Source: CAYGBW01 sp964348185
GTDB taxonomy: Bacteria > Desulfobacterota > BSN033 > WVXP01
DNA: 64,000 bases
Reading direction: 5' to 3'
Assembly (NCBI GenBank): GCA_964348185.1
Contig: CAYGBW010000093.1
Coordinates: 1 to 64,000 of the forward strand
Below are positions 16,881-25,467 of the stretch, piece by piece. The translations under genes and the position numbers were made by a program. The first letter of the stretch is position 1, and every line of letters starts with the position of its first letter. Below the pieces are notes generated by a model that did no database searches, had not been told where the DNA came from, and saw only the letters and a list, made by a program, of their open reading frames with translations.

Positions 16881-17939
16881 TCACCCCGATTCCCCTATCT
16901 CAGGCGCCCTCCGAGCCACCTCGATGACAAGAGCAACAGTCTGTTCGAAGTCTCTGAGATCGACGACGCTGCTTGGGGAATGGATATATCGACAGGGAAC
17001 CGAGATGATCCCTGTCCGAACTCCCCCTCGGCTCAAGTGAATGGGCCCTGCATCGGTGCCGCCGTAAAGGGGCACTTTGTGTTGCCATGGAATCTTCAGG
17101 GTATCCGCGGCGTGCTCAATGAAACGGACAAAGGCAGGATCCACGATGATCGATTTGTCGGCCACCGAAATGGCAGGCCCCTTACCCAGTCGACTCGGGC
17201 ATTTGTGGCCAGGAGTGCCCGGGGTGTCGGCCCCAACGGTCCCCTCGAGGACCAGGGCCACGTCTGGCTGAATCTGGTAACCCGCCGTTTTGGCCCCCCG
17301 GAGACCCACCTCCTCGCCTACAGCGAAATTGGCGACCACGGTAAAACCCGGAAGGTTCTCGGTAAAATACTCCAGACATCGGATGAGAACGGCACACCCT
17401 ACCCGGTCATCGAGTGCCTTGCCCATGACACGATGTTCGGTCAGGATCTGAAAGGGATAGGCCAACGTTGCCGGTGTTCCAGGTCCGATACCCATTGCGA
17501 AAACAGCCTCTTTCGACTCCGCTCCCACATCGATAAAAAGGTCCTCACTCTTCCACGGCTTCTTCTGGTCTTCGGATGTCTGAACATGAGGGGGCAAGGC
17601 GCCAATCACACCCCGGTATCTCTTGCCCTCTCTCGATCTGATCTCAACCTGTTGGCCCGCAAGTATTCGGGAATCCCACCCGCCCAACAGGGCGAATCGA
17701 AGGAATCCGCCCTCTTCCACATGACTGACCATCACCCCGATCTCATCCATATGGGCATCGAGCATGAGGGTGAAATCTCGACCCGGATTCATCCGGACGA
17801 TGAGATTCCCCAGGGCATCCGTCTCGATGTTGTCGGCCAGGTCTCTGACTTTCTCAGAGATCCAGTCGCGAACCTCATTTTCAAATCCTGATACCCCGAA
17901 CCTATTGGATAGCTGCTCAAGGAGATCAACGGTGTTCAC
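16881..17939 (-). CDS. M42 family aminopeptidase (glutamyl aminopeptidase/endoglucanase-like)
   Basis: A 352-residue dinuclear metallopeptidase of family M42, which trims peptides in the cytoplasm. Metal-site motifs are all present: DAHMDEIG, GKALDDRVGCA, the catalytic GEEVGLRGA, an Asp/Glu in LVLEGT, and the late His in CRYIHSP. The GTG at 17939 with AAAGGG upstream gives the usual N-terminus (NTVDLLEQLSNRFGVSGFE); an upstream GTG at 17957 is possible. The patatin gene follows directly. Confidence 0.93.
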   Translation of the reverse strand: MNTVDLLEQLSNRFGVSGFENEVRDWISEKVRDLADNIETDALGNLIVRMNPGRDFTLMLDAHMDEIGVMVSHVEEGGFLRFALLGGWDSRILAGQQVEIRSREGKRYRGVIGALPPHVQTSEDQKKPWKSEDLFIDVGAESKEAVFAMGIGPGTPATLAYPFQILTEHRVMGKALDDRVGCAVLIRCLEYFTENLPGFTVVANFAVGEEVGLRGAKTAGYQIQPDVALVLEGTVGADTPGTPGHKCPSRLGKGPAISVADKSIIVDPAFVRFIEHAADTLKIPWQHKVPLYGGTDAGPIHLSRGGVRTGIISVPCRYIHSPSSVVDLRDFEQTVALVIEVARRAPEIGESG

Positions 17940-18157
17940 GGTCAAACCCTTTCTCACGAATCAATGGATAACGGATACCGACGACTCTGACGGGACAGAA
18001 AGTGATTTTCTGAAGCCCATCTTCCCTGACTTGGTTCGTCGATTCCAACCGGGAGAGTGGCTGGCTTTCCCCAACCTGAGGGGTAAGAACCTAGGCTGGC
18101 AGGGGCTCTCAATGAGTCTGAAGAACTGACCACACCCGTTGAATCGATCAAGCGATG

Positions 18158-18502
18158 CTACCCCGAAGTGGCACGAAGAAGAACTCCAGGGAACCGACTG
18201 AGGATATACTCAACAGATTCATTGGAGCGTTTGAACCTGAGAAGGGCCTCTATCTCCAGGAGTTGCTCTGACGACAAAAGATCTCCCCTCAGTTCCACCC
18301 CGTAATGACTTTTGATTTTTTGGAGAAGGATCGTCTTGATCTCCCTTTCATAGGAAATGTAGTCAGGATCCGATGGGATCCTGAAGATTTTTCCGCCGTA
18401 CTTAGAGCCGAGTTTCGAGGCCTCCTGGGATCTGACAAAGGGCGAAGAGAAAAAGAACGAGAAGAGAACCACGAGAGAAATGGCAAGGGTCGTTTTCTTC
18501 AT
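18158..18502 (-). CDS. Small secreted protein, unknown
   Basis: A 114-residue protein with a strong signal peptide (MKKTTLAISLVVLF..., cleavage likely after VRSQ). The mature part is helical and charged, with SSEQLLEIEALLRFKRSNES near the end. I do not recognise a family. The ATG at 18502 is fixed by AAGGAGG about 9 nt upstream. It stands alone between the M42 and PilZ genes on the minus strand. Confidence 0.7.
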   Translation of the reverse strand: MKKTTLAISLVVLFSFFFSSPFVRSQEASKLGSKYGGKIFRIPSDPDYISYEREIKTILLQKIKSHYGVELRGDLLSSEQLLEIEALLRFKRSNESVEYILSRFPGVLLRATSG

Positions 18503-18599
18503 GGTGAAACACGCCTCCTTGTAGTGGAATAGCACCCTTTCCTCATACTCACATCCAAGGGATAGGTCAATCCAATCGATTCCGTCGCCCGAGTTTCCC

Positions 18600-18989
18600 T
18601 TAAATGGGGATGGGACAGCGTTTCAAGAGTGACTGAAGCTTTCGGTTCCCTCCAATTTCGAGTTTCAGTGATTTCAACCCGTGTTTATACCCCAGGGTTT
18701 CTCGTTCCTGGCTGTTCCAGACGACCTCGGTCAGGGCCTTGAGGCTGGAGAATCTAAAGTCGTCTTTGTAGTACAATTCGATGATGAGCCGGTTTCCAGG
18801 CGAAACCCGCTCATTCAAATAAACAGAGAGTCCTCCGACTGCCGCGTTTTCTGCCATCCCCACCTGAATCGGTCCTTTCCTTCTGTTTTCAACGACGTGA
18901 CAGTCAACGGGGAGGTCGATCAGATATCGACGGTACCTTCTCCTTTCCCTCATTCGAGGATCGAGTGTGTCGGCCTGGTTGTCGATCAT
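18600..18989 (-). CDS. PilZ domain protein
   Basis: A 129-residue single-domain PilZ protein, a candidate cyclic-di-GMP receptor. The N-terminal arginine motif is RERRRYRRYLIDLPVDC (about 14-30). The second motif, normally (D/N)xSxxG, reads NAAVGG (around residue 48), with Ala in place of Ser, so ligand binding may be weakened. The start overlaps the stop of a small upstream open frame as TGATG. Confidence 0.82.
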   Translation of the reverse strand: MIDNQADTLDPRMRERRRYRRYLIDLPVDCHVVENRRKGPIQVGMAENAAVGGLSVYLNERVSPGNRLIIELYYKDDFRFSSLKALTEVVWNSQERETLGYKHGLKSLKLEIGGNRKLQSLLKRCPIPI

Positions 18990-19138
18990 CAGGATCCTTT
19001 CCTAAGGGAAATGCTCGTGTTTTCGTTTGAACTGTTGATGCATCTTCTGTGCCAACCGGTCTCCTGCCAGGCCGTGTTGAAATTCCCATTTTTCTTGATG
19101 TAAGCCACCACGCCCCCCACGTTGAAAACCCGCTCCAT
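18989..19138 (-). CDS. Possible small ORF coupled to the PilZ gene
   Basis: A 49-codon frame (MERVFNVGG...SISLRKGS) whose stop overlaps the PilZ start as TGATG. Its ATG has only a weak GGGAG directly in front. The frame stays open upstream to about 19255 without another good start, so it may be the tail of a decayed gene. Only the translational coupling argues for expression. Confidence 0.3.
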   Translation of the reverse strand: MERVFNVGGVVAYIKKNGNFNTAWQETGWHRRCINSSNENTSISLRKGS

Positions 19139-19321
19139 CTCCCGGACTTTTGCTATTAAGTATGACAGATTTTCGGCTATTCTGCAACCGCTTGTCAGAC
19201 TATGGAATCCTTGCTCAGGATGGTTTTTCCGGCTGTCAGAAAACCCGTTCTCTTATCATCGGAAACCCAGGGAGACCGATCGCCGATCGCAGTCCAGGGG
19301 TCGAAAGAGACAACCAAAGAT

Positions 19322-19351
19322 TTGACGGATCGATCGATTTAATCCTATAAT
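19322..19351 (+). promoter_or_regulatory. Promoter of nifU-nifS
   Basis: TTGACG (19322-19327), an 18-bp spacer and a perfect TATAAT (19346-19351). The start point near 19358 rules out the in-frame ATG at 19355 and supports translation from 19385. Confidence 0.75.
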
Positions 19352-19384
19352 ATAATGGAAAAATCCGGAGTCGAGGAGGACCAG

Positions 19385-20230
19385 ATGTGGGAATATACGG
19401 GGAAAGTGAAAGACCATTTCTTGAATCCAAGAAATGTGGGGGAAATCGATGATCCCGATGGAGTCGGGGAGGTGGGTTCCCTGGCCTGTGGAGATGCGCT
19501 CCGGCTAACCTTCAAACTCGATGAAAACAAACGGATCAAAGACGTCAAGTTCAAGACCTTTGGGTGCGCCAGCGCCATCGCGTCATCTTCCGCCCTGACG
19601 GAAATCGTCAAGGGGATGACCCTGGAGGAGGCGGAAAAGGTCACAAATCAGGATATTGCCCGCTATCTGGGAGGTCTTCCCGAGGAAAAGATGCACTGCT
19701 CTGTTATGGGAAAAGAGGCCCTGGAGGCTGCCATTGCCAACTACCGAGGAGAAAAACCCCTAACAGGCGAATTTGAGATCGTCTGCAAGTGCTTCGGCAT
19801 CACGGACAGGGAAATCGAGCGTGCGGCCAGAGACAACCATCTCACCACCCGGGAACAGGTCACCCACTATACCAAGGCAGGGGGGGGATGTCAATCGTGT
19901 CACCCCAAGATCGAAGCAATTCTGGCAAGGATGTGGGGAGAAAAGGAGAAGGGGCCGGCGCCTCCGCAGCCCTCGCCGGAAAAGAAACTGACCAATCTTC
20001 AGAAGATGAAACTCGTCGAGGAGACACTGGAGCGGGAGATCATCCCACCCATGAGGGCCGATGGGGGCGATCTCGAACTCATCGACATCGATGGAAACAC
20101 GGTTTATGTAGCTCTGCGCGGGACCTGTTCTTTCTGCCCCAGCTCTGACTTCACTCTGAAGAACTATGTGGAGACCAAACTCAGAGAATTCGTAAGCCCC
20201 GAAATGGTCGTCGAGGAGGTCAAGTCATGA
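19385..20230 (+). CDS. nifU: NifU-type iron-sulfur cluster scaffold
   Basis: A 281-residue three-part scaffold for Fe-S cluster assembly. The IscU-like N-terminal domain has C35 (LACGD), C61 (FGCASAIAS) and C105 (MHCSVMG). The central BFD-type [2Fe-2S] domain has C134, C136, C169 and C172. A proline-rich linker leads to the C-terminal NifU domain with C248 and C251 (CSFCPSS). Translation from the ATG at 19385 gives the classical NifU start MWEYTGKVKDHF and has GAGGAGG upstream. nifS overlaps its stop by 4 bp (ATGA). No nitrogenase genes are nearby, so it probably serves general cluster assembly, for example for formate dehydrogenase. Confidence 0.95.
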   Translation: MWEYTGKVKDHFLNPRNVGEIDDPDGVGEVGSLACGDALRLTFKLDENKRIKDVKFKTFGCASAIASSSALTEIVKGMTLEEAEKVTNQDIARYLGGLPEEKMHCSVMGKEALEAAIANYRGEKPLTGEFEIVCKCFGITDREIERAARDNHLTTREQVTHYTKAGGGCQSCHPKIEAILARMWGEKEKGPAPPQPSPEKKLTNLQKMKLVEETLEREIIPPMRADGGDLELIDIDGNTVYVALRGTCSFCPSSDFTLKNYVETKLREFVSPEMVVEEVKS

Positions 20231-21450
20231 GAACCGTCTATCTGGACAACAATGCAACTACCCGGGTGGCTCCGGAAGTCGTCGAAGCGATTCTCCCCTA
20301 CTTTACTGACCTGTACGGGAATCCCTCCAGCATGCATTACTTTGGAGGGCAAGTCGAACAGAAAGTCTCAGAGGCGAGAGAAAGGATTGCGACCCTCCTC
20401 CATGCAGACCCTTCGGAGATTGTTTTTACCAGCTGCGGCACGGAGAGTGATAATGCGGCCATCAGGGGTACCCTGGAATCGTACCCCGACAAGAATCACG
20501 TGATTACGTCTCGGGTCGAGCACCCTGCTGTTCTGAACGTCGGCCAATACCTGAGAGCCAGGGGATACCGCGTGACAGAGTTGGGAGTAGACCGCGAGGG
20601 ACGGCTCGATCTGGATGAACTCCGAGAAACAATCACAGACCGGACGGCCCTGGTCAGTATCATGTATGCCAATAACGAGACTGGCGTGATTTTCCCTATC
20701 GAGGAAATCGGAGAGATTGTCAAGGCGAGAGGAATCTCCTTCCACACCGATGCGGTTCAAGCCGTGGGTAAAATCCCCCTCGATATGTCGAAGAGCCATA
20801 TCGACCTCATGTCCCTCTCGGGACATAAGCTCCACGCCCCCAAGGGGATTGGCGTTCTCTATATTCGCAAAGGAACAAGATTTTCGCCTTTTTTTATCGG
20901 GGGCCATCAGGAAGGAGGAAGGCGGGGAGGCACGGAAAACGTCCCCTACATTATCGGTCTGGGAAAAGCGGCTGAGCTCGCCATGGAACGCATGGAGGAG
21001 GAGAACGTGCGGGTCCGGGCCCTGAGAGATCGGCTGGAAGCTGAGCTCCTAAAGAGGATTCCCAACACCCTGGTCAACGGGGACCGGGAACACCGGCTTC
21101 CGAACACCTGTAGCCTCAGCTTTGAATATGTGGAAGGGGAGTCGATCCTTCTCCTGTTGAGCAACGAAGGCATCTGTGCCTCTTCGGGCTCGGCCTGCAC
21201 CTCGGGATCTCTCGAACCCTCACACGTGTTGCGAGCCATGGGGGTACCGTTCACCGCGGCCCATGGATCTATCCGGTTCAGTCTGAGTATCTACAATCCG
21301 CCCGAAGACGTCGACGCGGTCATTGAGAAGCTCCCCCCGATTGTGGAGAGGCTGAGAGAGATCTCTCCCTTCTGGAAAGACTACAAGGAGGGAAAGGAGA
21401 TTTCATCTTTCATGGCGGGTATCCATCCAGAACACACGGGCCGCGGATAG
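20227..21450 (+). CDS. nifS: Cysteine desulfurase NifS/IscS
   Basis: A 407-residue PLP enzyme that takes sulfur from cysteine and hands it to NifU. It starts with the family signature VYLDNNATTRVAPEV. The PLP lysine is K201 in LSGHKLHAPKG, and the persulfide cysteine is C324 in SSGSACTSGS, a group I-type loop. RGGTEN (about 233-238) is also typical. The start overlaps nifU (ATGA). The C-terminus extends about 20 residues past the catalytic domain. NifS-type enzymes can also mobilise selenium, which could matter here because selA and selenoproteins are close by; that is inference. Confidence 0.96.
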   Translation: MRTVYLDNNATTRVAPEVVEAILPYFTDLYGNPSSMHYFGGQVEQKVSEARERIATLLHADPSEIVFTSCGTESDNAAIRGTLESYPDKNHVITSRVEHPAVLNVGQYLRARGYRVTELGVDREGRLDLDELRETITDRTALVSIMYANNETGVIFPIEEIGEIVKARGISFHTDAVQAVGKIPLDMSKSHIDLMSLSGHKLHAPKGIGVLYIRKGTRFSPFFIGGHQEGGRRGGTENVPYIIGLGKAAELAMERMEEENVRVRALRDRLEAELLKRIPNTLVNGDREHRLPNTCSLSFEYVEGESILLLLSNEGICASSGSACTSGSLEPSHVLRAMGVPFTAAHGSIRFSLSIYNPPEDVDAVIEKLPPIVERLREISPFWKDYKEGKEISSFMAGIHPEHTGRG

Positions 21451-21573
21451 ATGGGACACGGAATCATCCTCGGCCCTTTCGATCGCCATCATTGGCCTTT
21501 ACCCATCAACGCTCGGGTATGAGGTATCCGTCTTGATCCTGTTGGTCCCTGGCAACTGGACGGGGGGGAGACT

Positions 21574-22992
21574 TCACGCGCGATGCCCCCGGCGCGCTCC
21601 CCAGAGGTAACTCCCGGCGAACAGGAGAATCAGAGACAGGAGAACACCCTGGAAACCGGGGCTCAGGTCAAGGAATCTCTCTGAAACAAAGGGGCCGAGA
21701 GGGGTTGTATTTCCGATCACGACCCACCCCCCTCCCCCGATAATTCCACTCATGGCTCCCACGGTGTTGAGCCTCAGTTTTTGCCCATGAAAGCCGAAAA
21801 CCACGGGGACCACGAGCCCCCCGGTGTAGATGGAGTATCCGAATAGAAGGAGGCTGATAACTCCCCGGAATTTCAGAGCAAACCCCAGGGCCACCAGGCC
21901 AAAGAAAATCACGGCCAGCCTCGAAAGGAGAAGGATCTTCCTCTCATCCAATCCCCCTCCCCGAAAGCGCTTGACAAGATCATTCACAATATCCATGGAG
22001 AAGATGGTACTTGCCGTCAGCAGAACGGTGTCGGCCGAAGACATGAGGGCGCACAAAAGGGCTGCCATGACGAGGGCATTGATTCCCCAGGGCAGCACTT
22101 CCTTGATCATAAAGGGAAACACCTCCTCACCGGAGAGAGAGGGAGCCAGGACCCTGTCTGACATACCGACGAGGGCAATGGAGAAGGCAAGGGGGATCAG
22201 CATCAAGGCGGTGAGAAGGACACTTCTCCGCGCGGTTTTTCCGTCCCTCGATGAGAAGAGGCGTGAATAGATGTCCGGCCCCACCAGATAGGCCGAGCCT
22301 ACGAGGATCAACCATTCGATGAGGGTTTTCCAGGAGAAGTGGGAATTGACCGGGAAAGAGAAATACTCTCTGGGAAGGTTTTCCTTCACGACCGCGAACC
22401 CCCCGACCCGCTGCAACCCGAAATAGCCACAGAGGAGAATCCCCACAATCAGGATGGCAGACTGTACCGCGTCGGTTCGGATAATCGAGATCTGACCTCC
22501 CAGGATCGTGTAAGCGATGAATACGGTTGCAGAAACAGCCATCATCAAGGAGAGACTGCCAGGCATGAGGGTACTGAGAATTCGTCCTGAGGCGACAACC
22601 TGACCGCCGATGATTCCCAGCCAGGCCCAGACGATGACGAGGGAAGCAACGACCTTGACAGAGGCTCCGTATTGGTTTTCCAGAAGCTCAGGCAGGGTAA
22701 AGAGACCGTAGTCCCGGATTCTCCCCGCCAGGAAAAGAGACAGGAAAAGGAGCCCAACTACACCGACCAGCATCCACCAGGCTCCGACAAGTCCCCAGGA
22801 AAAACCCTTCCCGGCCATGCCCACCGTGCTCGATCCCCCGACAATTGTGGCCAGCAAGGATCCCGTGATGAAGAGGGGACGGCCTTTTCGATCGGCCACG
22901 AAGAAGGTCTCGATCCCCTTGACTTTCCGGGCACTCGCAATGCCGATCCCCATCATGCCGATGAAGTAAACCATGAGAAGAATCAAAATCAT
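21574..22992 (-). CDS. Sodium:solute symporter family transporter
   Basis: A 472-residue SSS-family permease with 12-13 hydrophobic segments. Family features are the early VADRKGRPLFITGSLLATIVGGSS, the GGQISIIRTDAVQ stretch, a central LCALMSSADT with STIFSMDIV, and a final hydrophobic helix. The carried solute cannot be told; other members carry proline, pantothenate or carboxylates. The ATG at 22992 is favoured by AAGGA upstream over an earlier in-frame ATG at 23034. It converges on nifS and diverges from the nucleotidyltransferase gene, and seems to be a single-gene unit. Confidence 0.9.
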   Translation of the reverse strand: MILILLMVYFIGMMGIGIASARKVKGIETFFVADRKGRPLFITGSLLATIVGGSSTVGMAGKGFSWGLVGAWWMLVGVVGLLFLSLFLAGRIRDYGLFTLPELLENQYGASVKVVASLVIVWAWLGIIGGQVVASGRILSTLMPGSLSLMMAVSATVFIAYTILGGQISIIRTDAVQSAILIVGILLCGYFGLQRVGGFAVVKENLPREYFSFPVNSHFSWKTLIEWLILVGSAYLVGPDIYSRLFSSRDGKTARRSVLLTALMLIPLAFSIALVGMSDRVLAPSLSGEEVFPFMIKEVLPWGINALVMAALLCALMSSADTVLLTASTIFSMDIVNDLVKRFRGGGLDERKILLLSRLAVIFFGLVALGFALKFRGVISLLLFGYSIYTGGLVVPVVFGFHGQKLRLNTVGAMSGIIGGGGWVVIGNTTPLGPFVSERFLDLSPGFQGVLLSLILLFAGSYLWGARRGHRA

Positions 22993-23255
22993 TTCACCGT
23001 TCCTTTCATGAAGATAGAACTGAAAACAGGGCAAATATCACAAAGAGGGACCAATTGTCAACGGCCCATCCTCAATCGGTTTACAAATGTCCTTCCTTCG
23101 GCCTCGCCCGGGATGGGCCAATGGGTAGAGGGCGCGAGCGGTATGGGGCGCTGGGAACGCTCTCTGGAGGGGCCGCTCTGAGGTTGGATATGAGCGAGGA
23201 TTTGTGGTATTCAAAAAGGGAATACCCCCGGTTCTATAGGGTGGGAGGAGAGACG

Positions 23256-24281
23256 GTGAAGGCCATGATTCTGGCGGCTGGCCTGGGAACTCGACTGCTT
23301 CCGTTGACAAGAGAGATCGCAAAACCTGCCATCCCCTTTGCCAACCGCCCTTTGATCCATCACTGCCTCGAGTGGCTCGAAGAGAACGGGGTGGAAGAAG
23401 TGGTGATCAACCTCCACTATCACCCCCAATCGGTCGTTGCCGCCATAATGCAAGGCTCGTGGCCGTTGAAAATCAACTTTTCCCATGAGCCCATTCTCCT
23501 TGGAACGGCCGGGGGCCTTAAGAAGGCGGAAGGACACTTTCAGGACAGCACATTCGCCATGGTCAATAGCGACAGTCTCTCTGAGATCGACCTGGCTGCC
23601 CCCACGGCCTATCACAGGGAGAAGGGCGCAATGGCAACCATGGTTCTCAAGGAAAAGCCTTCTGAAGACCCCTATGGAACCGTTCGTATTGACGGGGAGG
23701 GCCGTGTTAGAGACATCAAGGGTAGGGGGGTACCCCAAGGAGAGGGGAGAGGATACACGTTCACCGGGATTCACCTCTTTGAACCCGAGATATTCCGGTG
23801 GGTTCCATCGGGTCGCCTTTTTGAAATCAACCGCATGGTCTACCCTCGACTGATCCAGGAGGGTCGAGGGGTTTGGGGGTACGTCACAGACGCTTTCTGG
23901 GCCGAAGTCGGAAGCCATGAAACCTACCTCCAGGCCCATCGGGACTTTTTGGTTCGCCGGTCTTTCGGTGTGGTCAGCGAAACCCACCTCTCCTCTCGCA
24001 TAGAATTGGTGCCTCCCGTCCTCATTGGTCGGGGATGCCACATTGGAGATGGCGCGCGAATCGGCCCCTTGGCCATTGTGGGTCACAACTGTGATATGGG
24101 ACAGAGGGCCGTCGTTGAGGATTCGGTCCTTTGGAATGAGGTGACCCTTGGCCCCGGTGCCCGGGTGAGGGGTTCCATCGTGGGACACGGGGCCACCATT
24201 CCCCCAGGAACCCAGTTGAGGGGGATGGCGATCTGGGGTGGAGAGCAAAAAAGGATCGACTCAGGAGAGGACAAACGGTGA
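23256..24281 (+). CDS. Sugar-1-phosphate nucleotidyltransferase, MurU-like
   Basis: A 341-residue enzyme with an N-terminal nucleotidyltransferase domain and a C-terminal left-handed beta-helix. It starts with AMILAAGLGTRLLPLTREIAKP, the nucleotide- and Mg-binding signature, and has NSDSLSEID as the metal-binding Asp motif. Hexapeptide repeats (IGRGCHIGDGARIGPLAIVG...) run from about residue 250 to the end. The GTG at 23256 has GGAGGAG upstream. The kinase gene directly downstream resembles AmgK, so the pair may convert MurNAc or GlcNAc to a nucleotide sugar in cell-wall recycling. A mannose-1-phosphate or glucose-1-phosphate substrate is also possible. Confidence 0.82.
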   Translation: MKAMILAAGLGTRLLPLTREIAKPAIPFANRPLIHHCLEWLEENGVEEVVINLHYHPQSVVAAIMQGSWPLKINFSHEPILLGTAGGLKKAEGHFQDSTFAMVNSDSLSEIDLAAPTAYHREKGAMATMVLKEKPSEDPYGTVRIDGEGRVRDIKGRGVPQGEGRGYTFTGIHLFEPEIFRWVPSGRLFEINRMVYPRLIQEGRGVWGYVTDAFWAEVGSHETYLQAHRDFLVRRSFGVVSETHLSSRIELVPPVLIGRGCHIGDGARIGPLAIVGHNCDMGQRAVVEDSVLWNEVTLGPGARVRGSIVGHGATIPPGTQLRGMAIWGGEQKRIDSGEDKR

Positions 24282-24354
24282 GATCTCCGATTGAGGCAAG
24301 AAATGAGTCGATCCTCCCTTCCGGATGGCGGCGGCGATTGCTTCGAGGGGTCAG

Positions 24355-25383
24355 ATGAGGGTTGGCAAGAGGGACCTTCTGAGTTTTGTCGGACGGTCTC
24401 TTCCAGGAAGAATCATCAATCTCACCTGGGAACAGCTCGGGGGAGATGCCTCAGATCGTAACTACTACCGTCTTCACCTGAGTGGCGAGGCGACGGAGGT
24501 CCCCGAAACGCTGGTGGTGATGGAACTCCAGGGGTCTTTTTCCGCTGAGGAGCTGCCTTTCATCAACATCCTCCGTACCCTGGAGAGATCAGGCCTCGGT
24601 GTTCCGCGATTGTACGGGATTGACTCTCAGCTGGGCCTTATTCTCCTTGAGGATCTCGGAGACGAGATTCTTCAAAAAAGAGTTAAGGGACAAAGGGCTG
24701 ACTTCATCGAGGCGCTCTATCGCGAGGCTCTTGACCTGGTTGTGAAAATGCAGTGCGATCTGGCCCCATCAGCAGACTGTTTGGCCTTTCAGACAGCCTT
24801 TACCGTGGAGAGGTTTGTCTGGGAGCTGGATTTCTTCAGGACCCACTATATCGAGGGCCTCCTCGGGAAAAGGATCCATCCCACTGACCGGAAGGCCATG
24901 GACCGTTTCTTTTTCTGGCTTTCCTCCCTTTTGGATGGGGAAAAAAAGGCCTTCACCCACCGGGACTTTCATTCGAGAAACCTGATCTACCATGCCGGGA
25001 GGCTGAAAATGCTCGATTTCCAGGATGCCCGAATGGGACCGCCCCTGTACGACGTAGCCTCCCTCCTCAGAGACTCTTACGTGGTTTTTGAGGAGGGTCC
25101 CATGGGGTCTCTCCTCGGCTACTATAGGTCGGAATTGGAGGGAAGGGGCGGGGCGAAGATCGATGGATCCCGATTCCGTTACCTCTTCGACATGACCTGC
25201 CTGCAGCGAAATCTGAAAGCCATTGGCACCTTTGCCTACCAGGCCGTTGAACGGAAGAACCCGGTGTACCTGAAATACATCCCTGACACGCTGATCTATG
25301 TCGAGAACAACCTCAACCGATATGACGAACTCGCGTTCTGGCGAGAGATCCTTTCTCGGTATCTCCCCTTCCATGAGGGCTAG
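24355..25383 (+). CDS. Aminoglycoside-phosphotransferase-fold sugar kinase, AmgK-like
   Basis: A 342-residue protein of the APH/choline kinase fold. The catalytic loop THRDFHSRNLIYH (about 211-223) and the metal-binding LDFQDARMGPPLYD are intact. A Gly-rich start GGDASDRNYYRL matches AmgK-type anomeric sugar kinases. The ATG at 24355 has GAGGGG upstream; an ATG at 24325 has none. It lies 73 bp after the MurU-like gene. In Pseudomonas, AmgK and MurU make UDP-MurNAc from MurNAc. The pairing here makes the same route likely, while the substrate remains inference. Confidence 0.8.
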   Translation: MRVGKRDLLSFVGRSLPGRIINLTWEQLGGDASDRNYYRLHLSGEATEVPETLVVMELQGSFSAEELPFINILRTLERSGLGVPRLYGIDSQLGLILLEDLGDEILQKRVKGQRADFIEALYREALDLVVKMQCDLAPSADCLAFQTAFTVERFVWELDFFRTHYIEGLLGKRIHPTDRKAMDRFFFWLSSLLDGEKKAFTHRDFHSRNLIYHAGRLKMLDFQDARMGPPLYDVASLLRDSYVVFEEGPMGSLLGYYRSELEGRGGAKIDGSRFRYLFDMTCLQRNLKAIGTFAYQAVERKNPVYLKYIPDTLIYVENNLNRYDELAFWREILSRYLPFHEG

Positions 25384-25467
25384 ATTCTTTAAAGAGAGGT
25401 GGTCCGTTCTAAGTCCGTCAAACAACCCATCCCCTCCGGGGAATGGGCGATTCGTCCTTTCCCTCCT

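Noticed and set aside
16764..17891. Plus-strand open frame (375 codons) opposite the M42 peptidase
   Set aside because: Antisense shadow; the minus-strand frame has all metal ligands of M42.
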